DNA from: Candidatus Obscuribacterales bacterium
GTDB lineage: Bacteria > Cyanobacteriota > Vampirovibrionia > Obscuribacterales > Obscuribacteraceae
NCBI GenBank assembly: GCA_020634035.1
Contig: JACKCM010000001.1
Location: 248,001 to 312,000, forward strand
Length of the DNA stretch: 64,000 nucleotides
Reading direction: 5' to 3'
Position 1 is the stretch's first letter. Each line of letters opens with the position of its first letter. Of the stretch, positions 1-8,731 are shown in pieces. The position numbers and the translations under genes were made by a program. Below the pieces are notes generated by a model. The model ran no database searches, was not told the origin of the DNA, and was given only the letters and a program-made list of their open reading frames with translations.

Positions 1-728
1 GTGGCAATCACCGGGCTGACATGGAAGTGCTCCCCGAGCAGGAAGGTCCCATAGGCAGCAATCACCGTGAAAGTGATCTCCAGAAAATGGTCATCGAAGA
101 AGCGCGTGGCAAAAGAGATCAGAAAGCCGAGCGCACAGCCAAGGGCCAGACCGCCAGCCACATTGAAGACGAAATCATAAGCCGTATTGCCGACCGAGAA
201 AGCCGCCGATGTAAGCACCATGGTGCTGGCCAGCTTGAAGGCGACAACGGCAGTGCCGTCATTGAGAAGACTCTCCCCTTCCATGAGCATGGTCAGGCGC
301 TTCGAAACGCCCAGTTTTCGGAACATGCTTACCACCGATACCGGATCGGTCGCCGAGATCATGGCGGCAAAAACCATTGCCAGCTTGATATCGAAGCCAC
401 CGAAGAAATAGAGAAGTCCCCCCGAAAGCAGGATGGAGACCACCACACCGGCGGTAGCCATCAGGGTTATCGGCATCCAGTCTTTCTGAAATGCCTTTAT
501 GTCCACATTCCAGGAAGCTTCAAAAAGAAGTGCCGGCAAGAAGACGATCAGTACCAGATCCGGAGTCATCTCAGCCTTCAATCCCGAAAGCGAGCTGACA
601 ATCAGACCGGCAACGACTAGCGCCACAGTGTAGGGCACTTTGACAAAACGAACCACGATAGCGGTGATGGATGCCACCACTACCAGGGCGAGAAACAGAT
701 TCGCCGGTTGAAGCAATTCTGCGTGCAT
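1..728 (-). CDS. Na+/H+ antiporter, CPA1 (NhaP) family, partial
   Basis: This gene runs off the left edge of the window, so only about 242 N-terminal residues are visible on the minus strand. I read it by translating the reverse complement from the ATG at 728-726 (begins MHAELLQPANLFLALVV). It consists of alternating hydrophobic helices. It carries the family landmarks of CPA1 antiporters: SATDPVSVVSMFRKLG, with the conserved Asp of the ion site, and EGESLLNDGTAVV. Proteins of this family exchange protons for Na+ or K+ across the cytoplasmic membrane in pH and salt homeostasis. The cation specificity cannot be told from this part. It is divergent from the EamA exporter at 1114, with a 385-base gap between them. 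The family call is secure. Confidence 0.88.
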   Translation of the reverse strand, partial: MHAELLQPANLFLALVVVASITAIVVRFVKVPYTVALVVAGLIVSSLSGLKAEMTPDLVLIVFLPALLFEASWNVDIKAFQKDWMPITLMATAGVVVSILLSGGLLYFFGGFDIKLAMVFAAMISATDPVSVVSMFRKLGVSKRLTMLMEGESLLNDGTAVVAFKLASTMVLTSAAFSVGNTAYDFVFNVAGGLALGCALGFLISFATRFFDDHFLEITFTVIAAYGTFLLGEHFHVSPVIA

Positions 729-1113
729 GCGATTCTCCCGCGTCATTAGAAAAATTGGCGAACCCGAGCCGGTACCCACTTCAATCAACCGCCAGGGTTG
801 ATTCGAAGAGCTATTCAGGGTTTGATTCGGGGTATGTCCGGCTGCGAGTAGTGTCTTTTTAAATTCAGTGGTGAGGTGACTTAAGATGCTTCCTTTTAGA
901 AGAAGGCCTGTAACTCTTTAAATAAAGAGGTGTAAAAAGTCCCGCTTAAAACACCGACTTAAAAGCCGATAGCTCTGTCCACGGCTCTTCTAAGGTCGCT
1001 AGAGCAGGTCCGCTAACCTGCCGTTTTTGCTAAGTCGTTCTCTAAAAATACTTTAGCTGAAAGGCTACCTAAAGTCGGACGAAGCCGCTGTCGAGCAGGT
1101 AGGATATTCGAAA
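729..1113. other. Divergent intergenic region without a gene
   Basis: This spacer separates the divergent antiporter and EamA genes and should hold both promoters. I see no coding signal. It contains a terminator-like hairpin, GCAGGT (1004-1009) with ACCTGC (1016-1021) followed by a T-run to 1028, about 85 nt before the EamA start. It also carries GCTAGAGCAGGTC (998-1010), a motif shared with 14722 and 19306. Confidence 0.5.
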
Positions 1114-1974
1114 ATGACCACTCTGCCACTGCTAATGATTCTCGCTTCCGCATTCATCCATGCGAGTTGGAATCTGATGGCCAAAAAAGCCCTGGACGGA
1201 AATACCTTTGTCTGGGTCACTTCGGCGTTGATTTTGCCGATATACGCACCGCTTGCAATTTTTACTCTGATAACCGAAAAACCCTCTTTCGGTCCTGTAG
1301 AGCTTGTCGCTCTAGCAGGTACGACCGTCTTACACCTGGTTTATTTTATCTGTCTTCAGGCCGCCTATAAAGTGGGCGATTATTCCCTGGTCTATCCGGT
1401 GGCAAGAGGAACAGGCCCGCTGCTTGCTACCCTGGGAGCAGTCTATTTCCTCCAGGAAACCCCAAGCTTTCTAGCTATTACAGGCATTGCCCTGATAATT
1501 CTGGGGGTGTTCATAATCAGCGGCGGAGCCAGATTGTTCTCTGGGCAGACTGCCAAAAAGCCGCTAGTATTCGGACTGTTAACAGGCATCTGTATAGCCG
1601 CCTATACATTATGGGACAAGTATGCCGTGGCCGATGTCGGTGTTCCGCCAATGCTGCTCGACTATATGGCCACCGGGGCAATAAGCTTTCTGCTATTGCC
1701 CTATGTCTTCAGAAACAGAGAAAAACTAAAGCAAGAATGGCGCGACAATCGCCTAAATGTCATCGGCGTATCTGTCCTCAGTCCGCTCAGCTATTTGATA
1801 GTGCTCTATGTTTTGATCTCTTCTCCGGTTTATTACGTTGCTCCCCTTAGAGAGATGAGTATTCTGATCGCTGCTTATCTAGGCACCAGGCTGCTTAAAG
1901 AAGGAGAGATGACCAGACGCTATATAGCAGCCGGTATCATGTTCGGTGGCGTAATCGCACTTGCATTCGGTTGA
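1114..1974 (+). CDS. EamA/DMT-superfamily inner-membrane transporter
   Basis: The 286-residue protein is almost entirely hydrophobic, with about ten predicted membrane segments in two homologous halves. The first EamA repeat spans roughly residues 5-135 and the second about 150-285. The half-ending segments ALIILGVFIISGG and MFGGVIALAFG are typical of the family. DMT permeases export or exchange small metabolites, amino acids or drugs; the substrate cannot be inferred here. The start ATG at 1114 gives the expected N-terminus (MTTLPLLMILASAFIHASWN, where the ASWN motif is characteristic). Codon use is mixed at third positions, unlike the strongly GC3-biased genes nearby. It converges with the M28 peptidase gene, and the shared 3' region carries intergenic element copy 1. 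Confidence 0.88.
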   Translation: MTTLPLLMILASAFIHASWNLMAKKALDGNTFVWVTSALILPIYAPLAIFTLITEKPSFGPVELVALAGTTVLHLVYFICLQAAYKVGDYSLVYPVARGTGPLLATLGAVYFLQETPSFLAITGIALIILGVFIISGGARLFSGQTAKKPLVFGLLTGICIAAYTLWDKYAVADVGVPPMLLDYMATGAISFLLLPYVFRNREKLKQEWRDNRLNVIGVSVLSPLSYLIVLYVLISSPVYYVAPLREMSILIAAYLGTRLLKEGEMTRRYIAAGIMFGGVIALAFG

Positions 1975-2009
1975 TTCCGAACAGCGCTACTTTCAATTGG
2001 GCAATCTTC

Positions 2010-2026
2010 ACTATATACTTTAGTAT
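2010..2026 (+). repeat. ACTAT/TATAGT intergenic element, copy 1
   Basis: Sequence ACTATATACTTTAGTAT, preceded by a pyrimidine tract (tcttc). It lies between the convergent genes ending at 1974 (+) and 2121 (-), next to a hairpin at 2058-2079. Confidence 0.7.
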
Positions 2027-2057
2027 TATCTTCAAACAAACAGAGAGAGAACAATCC

Positions 2058-2079
2058 CGAAACCCAAGCAAGGGTTTCG
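2058..2079. terminator. Hairpin between convergent genes
   Basis: CGAAACCC (2058-2065) pairs with GGGTTTCG (2072-2079). Flanking gagaga and tctctc tracts extend the stem imperfectly. It probably terminates the minus-strand M28 operon, whose downstream side is the T-rich strand of element copy 1. Confidence 0.6.
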
Positions 2080-2120
2080 AAACTGCTCTCCCTGTCCAGC
2101 CGAATCCATGATTCTGCTCC

Positions 2121-3125
2121 TCAGCTCGATGCGAGCTCGATGGAGACCTTCATGATTCCATGGACCACTCTGGCCATTCTTTCGAAATCGACCTGGTCCG
2201 TGCTGTCAGAATCGGTATGAAGGTGCTCATAGCGGAAGTTCGAAGTATCGGTGGCCATTAGAGCCGGATAACCGAACTGCCAGAAAGCCCAGTGATCGGA
2301 GCGATTGATATCGCGAAACCGATCCGGAGCGGCAACCCCTTCGGCAGGAAAATCGACTGCCTGCCTGAATCCTCCCACTACGCTATGAACGAAATCGCGA
2401 GAGTCAGTGTTGCCGACAAAGCCGATGAAATTGCCTCGACTGGGATAGAAGAGATTGAACGGAAAAGGATACTTTTGCGAGCCTTCCTCGTTCGAGTAAC
2501 ATCCCAGCATCTCAAGCGAGATCATACCGATAACATCGTCTCCTGCCTCAGAGCATGAGCGCGCGTAGTGATAGCTGCCCATCTGCTCCGGTCCGTCACC
2601 GTTGTTCTCTTCGTTGGCGAAGGCCACGAAACGAACCGTGTGTTCCAGCCGACGTCCTTTGAGAAGGCGAGCCAGCTCCAGAAGAGCAGCCACTCCAGAA
2701 GCATTGTCGTCGGCGCCGGGAGTACCAATGACGGTGTCATAGTGAGCTCCCAGCACCAGGACTTTCTCTGAATCAGCTGCATCTGCAGCGTAACCAGGAA
2801 GTTCGGCAATCAGGTTGTACATTCGAATACCGCGGTAGTCGAAGGCCTGTCGCACCACCGAATATCCGAGGTCGAAAAAGGTCGCCTCGATGAAATCGGC
2901 AGCGGAATTCAGGCCATCGACAGCATTGATCGAACGTTCCCCGATGCCGTCTGCCAGCACCGTAACCAGCTCGCGAGACCGCCTGGCGATCTCAGCTTCA
3001 ACCGGCTCCAGTGTGGCAAAGGCACCCCGGTAGCTCTTGCCGGGCATTTTGACATACCGGGCAAAGAACGGGTAGAGCACCAGCCTCAGTAGGCTGTCAC
3101 TCCAAGAAGATTTGGACTGCTTCAT
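2121..3125 (-). CDS. M28-family zinc aminopeptidase
   Basis: This is a predicted di-zinc exopeptidase of the M28 family (aminopeptidase Y/S type) that removes N-terminal residues from peptides. The metal-binding signatures are in order: GAHYDTV (His, Asp), GADDNASG (bridging Asp), FANEENNGDG (catalytic Glu and ligand Glu), a later EMLG context, and a C-terminal HLHTDSDS (His). I prefer the ATG at 3125 (protein begins MKQSKSSW) over the ATG at 3137 because GGAGGAG lies 5-6 nt upstream of it and within the longer ORF. That gives 334 residues. A short hydrophobic stretch (LLRLVLYPFFARYV) near the N-terminus may associate with membrane, but there is no clear signal peptide. It lies only 18 nt downstream of the patatin gene, so the two form an operon. 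Confidence 0.88.
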   Translation of the reverse strand: MKQSKSSWSDSLLRLVLYPFFARYVKMPGKSYRGAFATLEPVEAEIARRSRELVTVLADGIGERSINAVDGLNSAADFIEATFFDLGYSVVRQAFDYRGIRMYNLIAELPGYAADAADSEKVLVLGAHYDTVIGTPGADDNASGVAALLELARLLKGRRLEHTVRFVAFANEENNGDGPEQMGSYHYARSCSEAGDDVIGMISLEMLGCYSNEEGSQKYPFPFNLFYPSRGNFIGFVGNTDSRDFVHSVVGGFRQAVDFPAEGVAAPDRFRDINRSDHWAFWQFGYPALMATDTSNFRYEHLHTDSDSTDQVDFERMARVVHGIMKVSIELASS

Positions 3126-3143
3126 AAGCTCCTCCATCCAGCA

Positions 3144-4226
3144 TCAGTACACGTCGAACTGCTTGAACAGATCTTCGATGCACTCGACACAATCACCACG
3201 ACTCTGGTCTTCGAAGGGGATCTTCTTGAGCAGGTCGTAGAGTTCAAAAGCCCGGGGGCTGCCCTCGCGGTCGACCAGTCCATGACGCTCGAGAGTGTCG
3301 ATGGTGGCACTGAAACCGGCGATGATAGCCGTCCACTTATCGAGGTCGTCGAGCAGAAACTTCAGACCGTGAAAGCGCTGGATGCGAGGCTCGATCAGGA
3401 TGATGCCGTGCTCTTCCTCGGAAGGATGAGCGGCTTCCTCCGGACCACAAGCGCTGATCACACAGGTGAGGCGCAGCAGCATCCGAACGAAAGGCTTTTT
3501 CTTGATGTCTTCCTCGCCCACATCCAGAGCGATGATCCTGTTCGGCTCAGCACCGAAGTGCCTCTGCGGAGGGAGGATCGCGCACTGACCTTCATGGCTG
3601 AGGGCTCCATCGAAGAGAGGCTCTTCGTTGAAGTGGGTGGCATCGACGATGCCGGGAATGGCACAGGAGGCAGCGACAGCCGAGCCGACACAGGAAGGTT
3701 CCTGAATCATCGGCTGACCGAAAGCGGCTTCTGCCAGATAGCGGTGGGCACCTTCAGCGGTGAAGACCACCTGGTTGAGCTGGCGGTCCGTGCTCAGGGT
3801 CCACAAATTGTCCGGCCAGCGTGGCACGGAGATGTTGATGAAGCGCCGAAGAGGTTCAGGGTCGTAAATACCCTTTTCCGGCAGCGTAATCTCGTAGCGA
3901 TACTTGCGGCAGATTGCCCAGATCCGGCGAAACCACCCGACCTTGGGCTTGATCAGTTCCGAGAAATCGGTGCTGTGGGCAAGCCAGACCAACTCCTTAG
4001 CTCGCGTTCCGTGAGCATAGAGAGCTGCAGGTACTGAACCGCCACTGACACCACCGATCGTCTCCCAATCGTTCCAACCGCACAATTCGAAAGCAGCAAT
4101 GGCACCGGTAGAGGCGAGAATCGCCTTAGAGCCGCCGGCGCCAAGCACAAGATGGAAGTTCGAAGCTGAGTCCGAACTCCGCTTATCCTCAACCGGGGCT
4201 CGGTGAGGGGTCTTCGTTTTGTTCAT
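3144..4226 (-). CDS. Patatin-like phospholipase/acyl hydrolase
   Basis: The 360-residue protein has the patatin catalytic dyad architecture. LVLGAGGSKA forms the glycine-rich oxyanion loop near residue 30, GVSGGS gives the nucleophilic Ser in a GxSxG elbow near residue 60, and DGALSHEG supplies the catalytic Asp (D-G-A/G) around residue 210. Patatins hydrolyse acyl chains from membrane lipids. The bacterial members act in lipid turnover or as effectors, and nothing here decides between the two. There is no signal peptide. The start ATG at 4226 has GGATG upstream. The gene is first in a two-gene operon with the M28 peptidase. The C-terminal 60 residues show no known domain. Confidence 0.87.
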   Translation of the reverse strand: MNKTKTPHRAPVEDKRSSDSASNFHLVLGAGGSKAILASTGAIAAFELCGWNDWETIGGVSGGSVPAALYAHGTRAKELVWLAHSTDFSELIKPKVGWFRRIWAICRKYRYEITLPEKGIYDPEPLRRFINISVPRWPDNLWTLSTDRQLNQVVFTAEGAHRYLAEAAFGQPMIQEPSCVGSAVAASCAIPGIVDATHFNEEPLFDGALSHEGQCAILPPQRHFGAEPNRIIALDVGEEDIKKKPFVRMLLRLTCVISACGPEEAAHPSEEEHGIILIEPRIQRFHGLKFLLDDLDKWTAIIAGFSATIDTLERHGLVDREGSPRAFELYDLLKKIPFEDQSRGDCVECIEDLFKQFDVY

Positions 4227-4687
4227 TGGATTGCATCCTGTCTTGCTAGATGCTGATTAAAAAAGAGCGGAAGCACCTTCGAGAGGACCCATACCGCCGA
4301 CGCTTACTAAAGCGTGCCGGTCGAACTAAGCGATATTGAAAGGCTCTGGAGTTCCGGGGGTCTGAAGGTGTTTTCTAATTCTGAAAGTCAAAAAATTGGG
4401 TTACAAATAAATCTAGCAATCGGATGCTTGACACTTCTTAGGAAAACTGGCTTTTACTAAAAGCAAATAATAGGTCACACTTGCAACAGCTGAATTATCT
4501 TTACAACAAGACCTCCAAGCGACTCCTCCGGAAGCCGCCTGTTGGCATCTTCAAAAATCTCGTTTTTTAGCTTCACACCGGCTTGTCTTGTATTGTCAAG
4601 TAAGACATAATCCTCAGACTGAGAAGCTCGCCTGTCAGGCATCTCAAAAGAGACAATTCAACGCGTCAAAACGGGGTTAGACAAAGC
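4227..4687. other. Divergent promoter region, no gene
   Basis: This 460-base, AT-richer spacer lies between the divergent patatin and MDR-dehydrogenase genes. It contains a TTGACA hexamer (4428-4433) pointing rightward, followed about 17 nt later by the palindrome listed separately at 4450. I see no coding signal. Confidence 0.45.
4450..4464. promoter_or_regulatory. 15-bp palindrome near a TTGACA hexamer
   Basis: GCTTTTACTAAAAGC is a perfect inverted repeat apart from its 3-nt centre. It starts 17 nt after TTGACA (4428-4433), where a -10 box would be expected, so it could be an operator overlapping the promoter of the downstream dehydrogenase. This is inference from position only. Confidence 0.25.
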
Positions 4688-5728
4688 ATGAAAGTCAAAG
4701 CTGGTGTTCTCGAAAAGGCAAACGTCTTTGGAATCAAAGAGGTGGAGATCAAAGACCCGGGACCCAATGAAGTCCTGATCAAGACCAAAGCTGTGGGCAT
4801 CTGCGGCTCCGACGTTCACTATTACGTGGAAGGTCGGATCGGACCCTATATCGTCAATGAGCCCCTGATTCTAGGTCACGAGACCGCCGGCGAAGTCGCA
4901 AAGGTAGGCAAGAACGTAACCCACCTGAAAGAAGGCGACAGAGTTGCTCTGGAGCCCGGTGTTCCCTGCGGCTGTACTGACTTCGTCAAACGCGGACTCT
5001 ACAACCTCTGCCCTTCCATAGAGTTCTTCGCAACACCCCCAATTCATGGCACCTTCGCTGAATATTTCGTCCATGATGCCAACTTTGCCTTCAAACTGCC
5101 GGACAATGTCTCTTTTGAAGAAGGCGCCATGTGCGAACCGCTTTCGGTAGGCATTCACGCAAACCGTCAGGGTTCAGTCGGGCTCGGTTCCAGAGTCTTG
5201 ATCACCGGCGCCGGCCCGATCGGCCTGGTGAACGTTCTCTGTGCCAGAGCGGCCGGAGCAGGCGTTATCGCCGTGGTAGAAACCCACAAAAACCGCCTAT
5301 CGATGGCGAAAGAATGCGGTGCCACCCATTCCATCGAGACCTTCGACAGAAAAGAGCAACTCGAACAGGTTCACGCAATCACCGATGGAACCGGTTTTGA
5401 CGTTGTAATCGAATGTTCCGGTGCCGGACCGGCCGCCCAGATGGCGGTTGAAGCGCTGAAACCAGGCGGAACACTGGTTTTTGTAGGTCTTTTCAGTCAG
5501 CTGGAAGTACCGATGGACCTCAACGCTATCACCCAGAAAGAGCTGACCTTCAAAGGTGTGTTCCGCTATAGAAACACCTATCCTACCGCCATAGACCTGA
5601 TCTCTTCGAAGCAGATAGACGTAAAACCGCTGATCACCAAACGCTTCCCCTGGGAGCAGGTAAAAGATGCCATGGATTGCGCCCATAAAGAAGCCAGCAG
5701 TCAGATTAAGGTCATGACCGAGTGGTAA
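4688..5728 (+). CDS. Zinc-type MDR dehydrogenase, sorbitol/xylitol dehydrogenase-like
   Basis: This 346-residue medium-chain dehydrogenase most resembles polyol dehydrogenases that oxidise sorbitol or xylitol with NAD+. Catalytic zinc ligands are seen in CGSDVHYY (Cys) and GHE (His-Glu), and the Rossmann loop is GAGPIGLVN. The GRIG that follows CGSDVHYYVE is typical of sorbitol dehydrogenases. The structural-zinc loop is degenerate: it reads PCGCTDFVKRGLYNLC, leaving three cysteines out of register where family members usually have four regularly spaced ones. It probably lacks the second zinc, as animal sorbitol dehydrogenases do. A strong terminator follows. The ribosome-binding site is weak. 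The substrate is inferred, not proven. Confidence 0.85.
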   Translation: MKVKAGVLEKANVFGIKEVEIKDPGPNEVLIKTKAVGICGSDVHYYVEGRIGPYIVNEPLILGHETAGEVAKVGKNVTHLKEGDRVALEPGVPCGCTDFVKRGLYNLCPSIEFFATPPIHGTFAEYFVHDANFAFKLPDNVSFEEGAMCEPLSVGIHANRQGSVGLGSRVLITGAGPIGLVNVLCARAAGAGVIAVVETHKNRLSMAKECGATHSIETFDRKEQLEQVHAITDGTGFDVVIECSGAGPAAQMAVEALKPGGTLVFVGLFSQLEVPMDLNAITQKELTFKGVFRYRNTYPTAIDLISSKQIDVKPLITKRFPWEQVKDAMDCAHKEASSQIKVMTEW

Positions 5729-5753
5729 AAATCACAGGTTGAAATATGATCGA

Positions 5754-5785
5754 AGAGGGATGACCATGGTCGTCCCTCTTTTTTT
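5754..5785 (+). terminator. Intrinsic terminator
   Basis: AGAGGGATGAC pairs with GTCGTCCCTCT (one G-U pair) around a CATG loop, followed by seven T. It ends the dehydrogenase transcript. Confidence 0.85.
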
Positions 5786-6336
5786 GCAGATTAAATGCTT
5801 CGCTAAGCTCTAACATCCATTACAGGATCAGTGTGGAGCAGTGTTATGCAGTGCTCTGCAATGGATTACGAGTCTCAAGCTCCAGGCGACATGACATATG
5901 GAATATTAGACAGGATGACAACTTACGCTAGATGTCAAGATTAAAGCTCTAAAAGTGCTGTTCTTACTGTCTGTATCTCTAAGAAGCTCAACTCATGAGC
6001 ATTTACAGCATACCAACATCTTGCTTGTCATCGGAGAAGTCAAATCGTAAGGGAAAGTCACTTGCGAATCTTCATCGAAAAGGCATTGTTTCAGCCGAGG
6101 CCTTTCTCTATGGTGAATGCATACTTTTCCAGATCTCTCGGAACGCCAAGATCTAACCTACGTCTTCATCTCGACTAATGACGCTTTGAATTTCTCCCCG
6201 GTTGCACGCCGGAGGGAGTTCAGGGTCCTGTCGTCCATGGATGCGGAAAAGTTTGGTCAGCAGGGTCGGCAATCGCTTCCCCTGAATTGTTTTTTTAACC
6301 CGGTGGAATAACCACCACAAATTACAAGGAGTCTCG
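5786..6336. other. Long leader/spacer without a gene
   Basis: About 550 bases lie between the terminator of the dehydrogenase gene and the HAD gene start. A 64-codon ORF (6117-6311) has no ribosome-binding site and an unremarkable composition, so I do not call it. An AAGGAG site just before 6337 serves the HAD gene. I recognise no RNA or regulatory element. Confidence 0.4.
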
Positions 6337-7098
6337 ATGAACGATACATCCACTTCCCAACAGGACGCCTGGCTCAAAATGCTTGCCGGGTGCTCCACTG
6401 ACCTCTTCCTCCTCGACCTGGACGGCACCGTCTGGGGAGACATTCTCGTCGTGCTGAACGAACAGTTCGGCCCCGTCGACCCCGACGGCGAGAAGCGGTG
6501 GAAGAAGCATGACCGTGCCTTCAAGGTTGACGGCACCATGACCAACGGCGCCCATCTGGAAGCCGAGTACCGTGACCTCCTCGAAGCCAAGACCATCGAC
6601 GAGATGATCGCCTGGCTCAAGGAGAATCACAAGCTCGTTCCGGGCGTCAAGAACTTCCTTGCCTTCCTCCGCAGCATGGGTGTCACCCCGGTGGCCGTCT
6701 CCAACGGTTCGCTGCAAATCGCTGTTCCGATGCTGAAGTTCCACGGCGTCGAAATGCCGATCATCGCCAACTCGTTGCGCTTCAGCGACGACGGCATGTT
6801 CGAAGCGATGGAGTTCGTGCACAACGAAGACGACGGTGTCCGCAAAGGCGAACTGGCAGAAATCGCCGCCGCCAACGGATACCGCGTCATCGGCTGCGCC
6901 GGCGACTCCAAGGGTGACGTCTGCATGGCCGAAGCCACCGCCAAGCTCGGCGGTCTGGTGCTGGCCTGCGGCGACGGTGGTCTGACCGCCTGGTGCGAGC
7001 AGAACGAAGGCAGCATCGTATCGGCCGGCTCCTGGCTCACCTACGACGACTTCGGTCAGGTGACCCGGGCGGTGCAGGCTCGACTGGGAGGCTTCTAA
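6337..7098 (+). CDS. HAD-superfamily phosphatase
   Basis: The 253-residue cytoplasmic protein has all the HAD motifs. Motif I is DLDGT, with the nucleophilic Asp near residue 24. Motif II is VSNGS near 127. Motif III/IV is GDSKGD near 198, which binds Mg2+. The helical cap between motifs I and II includes a charged region (residues 35-90). The overall plan resembles phosphoserine phosphatase or phosphoglycolate phosphatase-like enzymes, but the substrate is unknown. The start is supported by AAGGAG 7 nt upstream. Third codon positions are strongly G/C, in contrast to the preceding dehydrogenase. A clean terminator separates it from the next gene by 67 nt, so the two genes may share transcription by read-through. 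Confidence 0.85.
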   Translation: MNDTSTSQQDAWLKMLAGCSTDLFLLDLDGTVWGDILVVLNEQFGPVDPDGEKRWKKHDRAFKVDGTMTNGAHLEAEYRDLLEAKTIDEMIAWLKENHKLVPGVKNFLAFLRSMGVTPVAVSNGSLQIAVPMLKFHGVEMPIIANSLRFSDDGMFEAMEFVHNEDDGVRKGELAEIAAANGYRVIGCAGDSKGDVCMAEATAKLGGLVLACGDGGLTAWCEQNEGSIVSAGSWLTYDDFGQVTRAVQARLGGF

Positions 7099-7152
7099 CC
7101 AGAGAAGTCACCCTCAGCCGGACCTGAAAAAACCGGCTTACTAACTATCCAG

Positions 7153-7184
7153 CGAGGACCTCGGGTGAGGTCCTCGTTTTTTTT
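7153..7184 (+). terminator. Intercistronic terminator
   Basis: CGAGGACCTC pairs with GAGGTCCTCG around GGGT, followed by eight T. It ends 66 nt before the next start codon at 7251. Confidence 0.9.
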
Positions 7185-7250
7185 CTTCAACCTGACCCCT
7201 CCCACCTCAGGAAAGGTTCTGGAGCGGTCGAAAAATTAAGGAAATACAGC

Positions 7251-8585
7251 ATGGCACGTAAGCAAGCCCTCCGCCGTTGGGATGTCACCGGCAAACACAA
7301 GCTCGAACAAGTCGAGTACAAGCTTCCCCGCCTCAAGGCTGGCGAAGCCCACCTGGAGTTCATCGCGAACGGAGTCTGCGGCTCCGACACGCATATGTTC
7401 TGCACCGGCGCGGTGCACTCCGGCCACAAAGGACCGCACGAACCGCTCACGCTCGGACACGAGATCATCGCTCGGGTCAAGCGCGTCGGCTCCAGCGTCA
7501 CGACCCTGAAGGCGGGCGACGTCGTCGCCGTCGAACCGGGTCTTCCCTGTGGCACCTGCCCCCACTGTCAGAAAGGCCGCTATCACTGCTGCCCGAAGAC
7601 GCTCTACATGGCCACCCCGCCGCAGAACGGTGGCCTCGCCGACGAGTTCTACTGGCCGGCGAAATGGTGCCACGTGGTACCGAACGCCATCGCCAACGAC
7701 CCCGTTCTCGCCAGCCTGGCGGAACCTCTGGCTGCCTGCAAGCAGTCTCTGGACCTCCGCAACAAGATGGTGCCCGAGCGGGACGATGACGAGTGGACGG
7801 TGATCACCGGTACCGGTGCCATGGCCCTCGGCGTGCTGGCCGTCATCAAGGCGGTCCGCCCCGACGAGAAGGTCATGGTGATCGCACGCAACGAAGAAGC
7901 GCTTCAGTTCGCCACCGACTATGGTGCGGACAAGTGCTTCGCGCTCAGCCAGGTCAACCCCAACAAGATCGCCCAGGCGGTCCGGGACGAACTGGCTGAC
8001 CTGGTGGCGACCGACCACTTCGACCACAGCGCGGCAAGCGACTTCCCTTCGGCGAAGTCGAAGGCCGGCAAGCTGGCGATGGAAGCGGCTCTCGAAGCGG
8101 TTCGCGCCGCCCGGAGCCGTGGCGCCCAGACCGAGACCATCCTGAACGAGCTTCACGAAGCGGCCCGCAAGGCTGCCGAGGAAGTCGTCGTGCAGGAGAA
8201 CACCGATGTGTTCAAGGCTGCCCAGAAGCATGCCTCGGGCTTCATCAGCTCGGTCTTCGAGTGCACCGGCGATGAGCGTCTCCTCGTGACGCTGATCAAC
8301 AGCCGCGCCCTGCTCGCCAACGGTACCATCATCGGTCTGGGATGCCACTATGCGGTCTCCTTCGACATCGCGATGCTGCGCCGTTTCGAGCTGTCCTTCC
8401 AGCCGGTCCGTCGGTCCTGCCAGCAGTTCCCGTCCACTCTGAAGCTCCTCGCCGAGAAGTCCGCCTACTTCCGTCGCCTCGTCGGCGGAACGGTGTCCTT
8501 CGAGGACTTCGGAGACTACATGGCCGGCAAGGTCCACAAGACCGACACCGGTTCGGGCGGGCCCAAGATCGTCGTGTTGCGGTAA
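7251..8585 (+). CDS. Zinc-containing MDR dehydrogenase with a large helical insertion
   Basis: The N-terminal catalytic domain has CGSDTH and GHE (catalytic zinc) and a complete structural-zinc motif, CGTCPHCQKGRYHCC. The cofactor domain starts with TGTGAMALGV near residue 180. At 444 residues it is about 90 longer than usual. The extra sequence (about residues 250-335) is Ala/Glu/Arg-rich and predicted helical, and it is inserted inside the Rossmann domain before SVFECTGDE. The substrate is unknown. The family oxidises alcohols or polyols or reduces carbonyls with NAD(P)H. AAGGA lies upstream of the ATG. Third positions are nearly all G/C, which also generates a 433-codon antisense ORF that I treat as a shadow. 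A perfect-looking GC-rich hairpin follows the stop. Confidence 0.86.
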   Translation: MARKQALRRWDVTGKHKLEQVEYKLPRLKAGEAHLEFIANGVCGSDTHMFCTGAVHSGHKGPHEPLTLGHEIIARVKRVGSSVTTLKAGDVVAVEPGLPCGTCPHCQKGRYHCCPKTLYMATPPQNGGLADEFYWPAKWCHVVPNAIANDPVLASLAEPLAACKQSLDLRNKMVPERDDDEWTVITGTGAMALGVLAVIKAVRPDEKVMVIARNEEALQFATDYGADKCFALSQVNPNKIAQAVRDELADLVATDHFDHSAASDFPSAKSKAGKLAMEAALEAVRAARSRGAQTETILNELHEAARKAAEEVVVQENTDVFKAAQKHASGFISSVFECTGDERLLVTLINSRALLANGTIIGLGCHYAVSFDIAMLRRFELSFQPVRRSCQQFPSTLKLLAEKSAYFRRLVGGTVSFEDFGDYMAGKVHKTDTGSGGPKIVVLR

Positions 8586-8595
8586 GCAGCATTGT

Positions 8596-8633
8596 CCCGG
8601 GATGGGGTCTTCGAAAGGGGACCCTGTCCCGGG
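8596..8633 (+). terminator. GC-rich stem-loop without a T-run
   Basis: CCCGGGA and GGGTC pair with GACCC and TCCCGGG around a loop at about 8610-8619. There is no U-tract, so it may be an RNA-processing or stability hairpin between 7251-8585 and 8732-8977 rather than a terminator. Confidence 0.55.
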
Positions 8634-8731
8634 TTCATCGTTTGCTTCCTCGGCGCGTCGGCACGAGGAGGTCAGATTTCTTCTGACCGCTAGTTCTTTT
8701 CACTAACAGCTAACAGGTCAGGAGGTAAACC

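Noticed and set aside
7236..8537. 433-codon minus-strand ORF antisense to the MDR dehydrogenase
   Set aside because: It mirrors a strongly GC3-biased gene, and its translation is a low-information Arg/Gly/Val/Asp-rich product. Similar long shadows occur opposite 13040-14374, 20282-21424, 23007-24593, 32527-33405 and 33524-34549.
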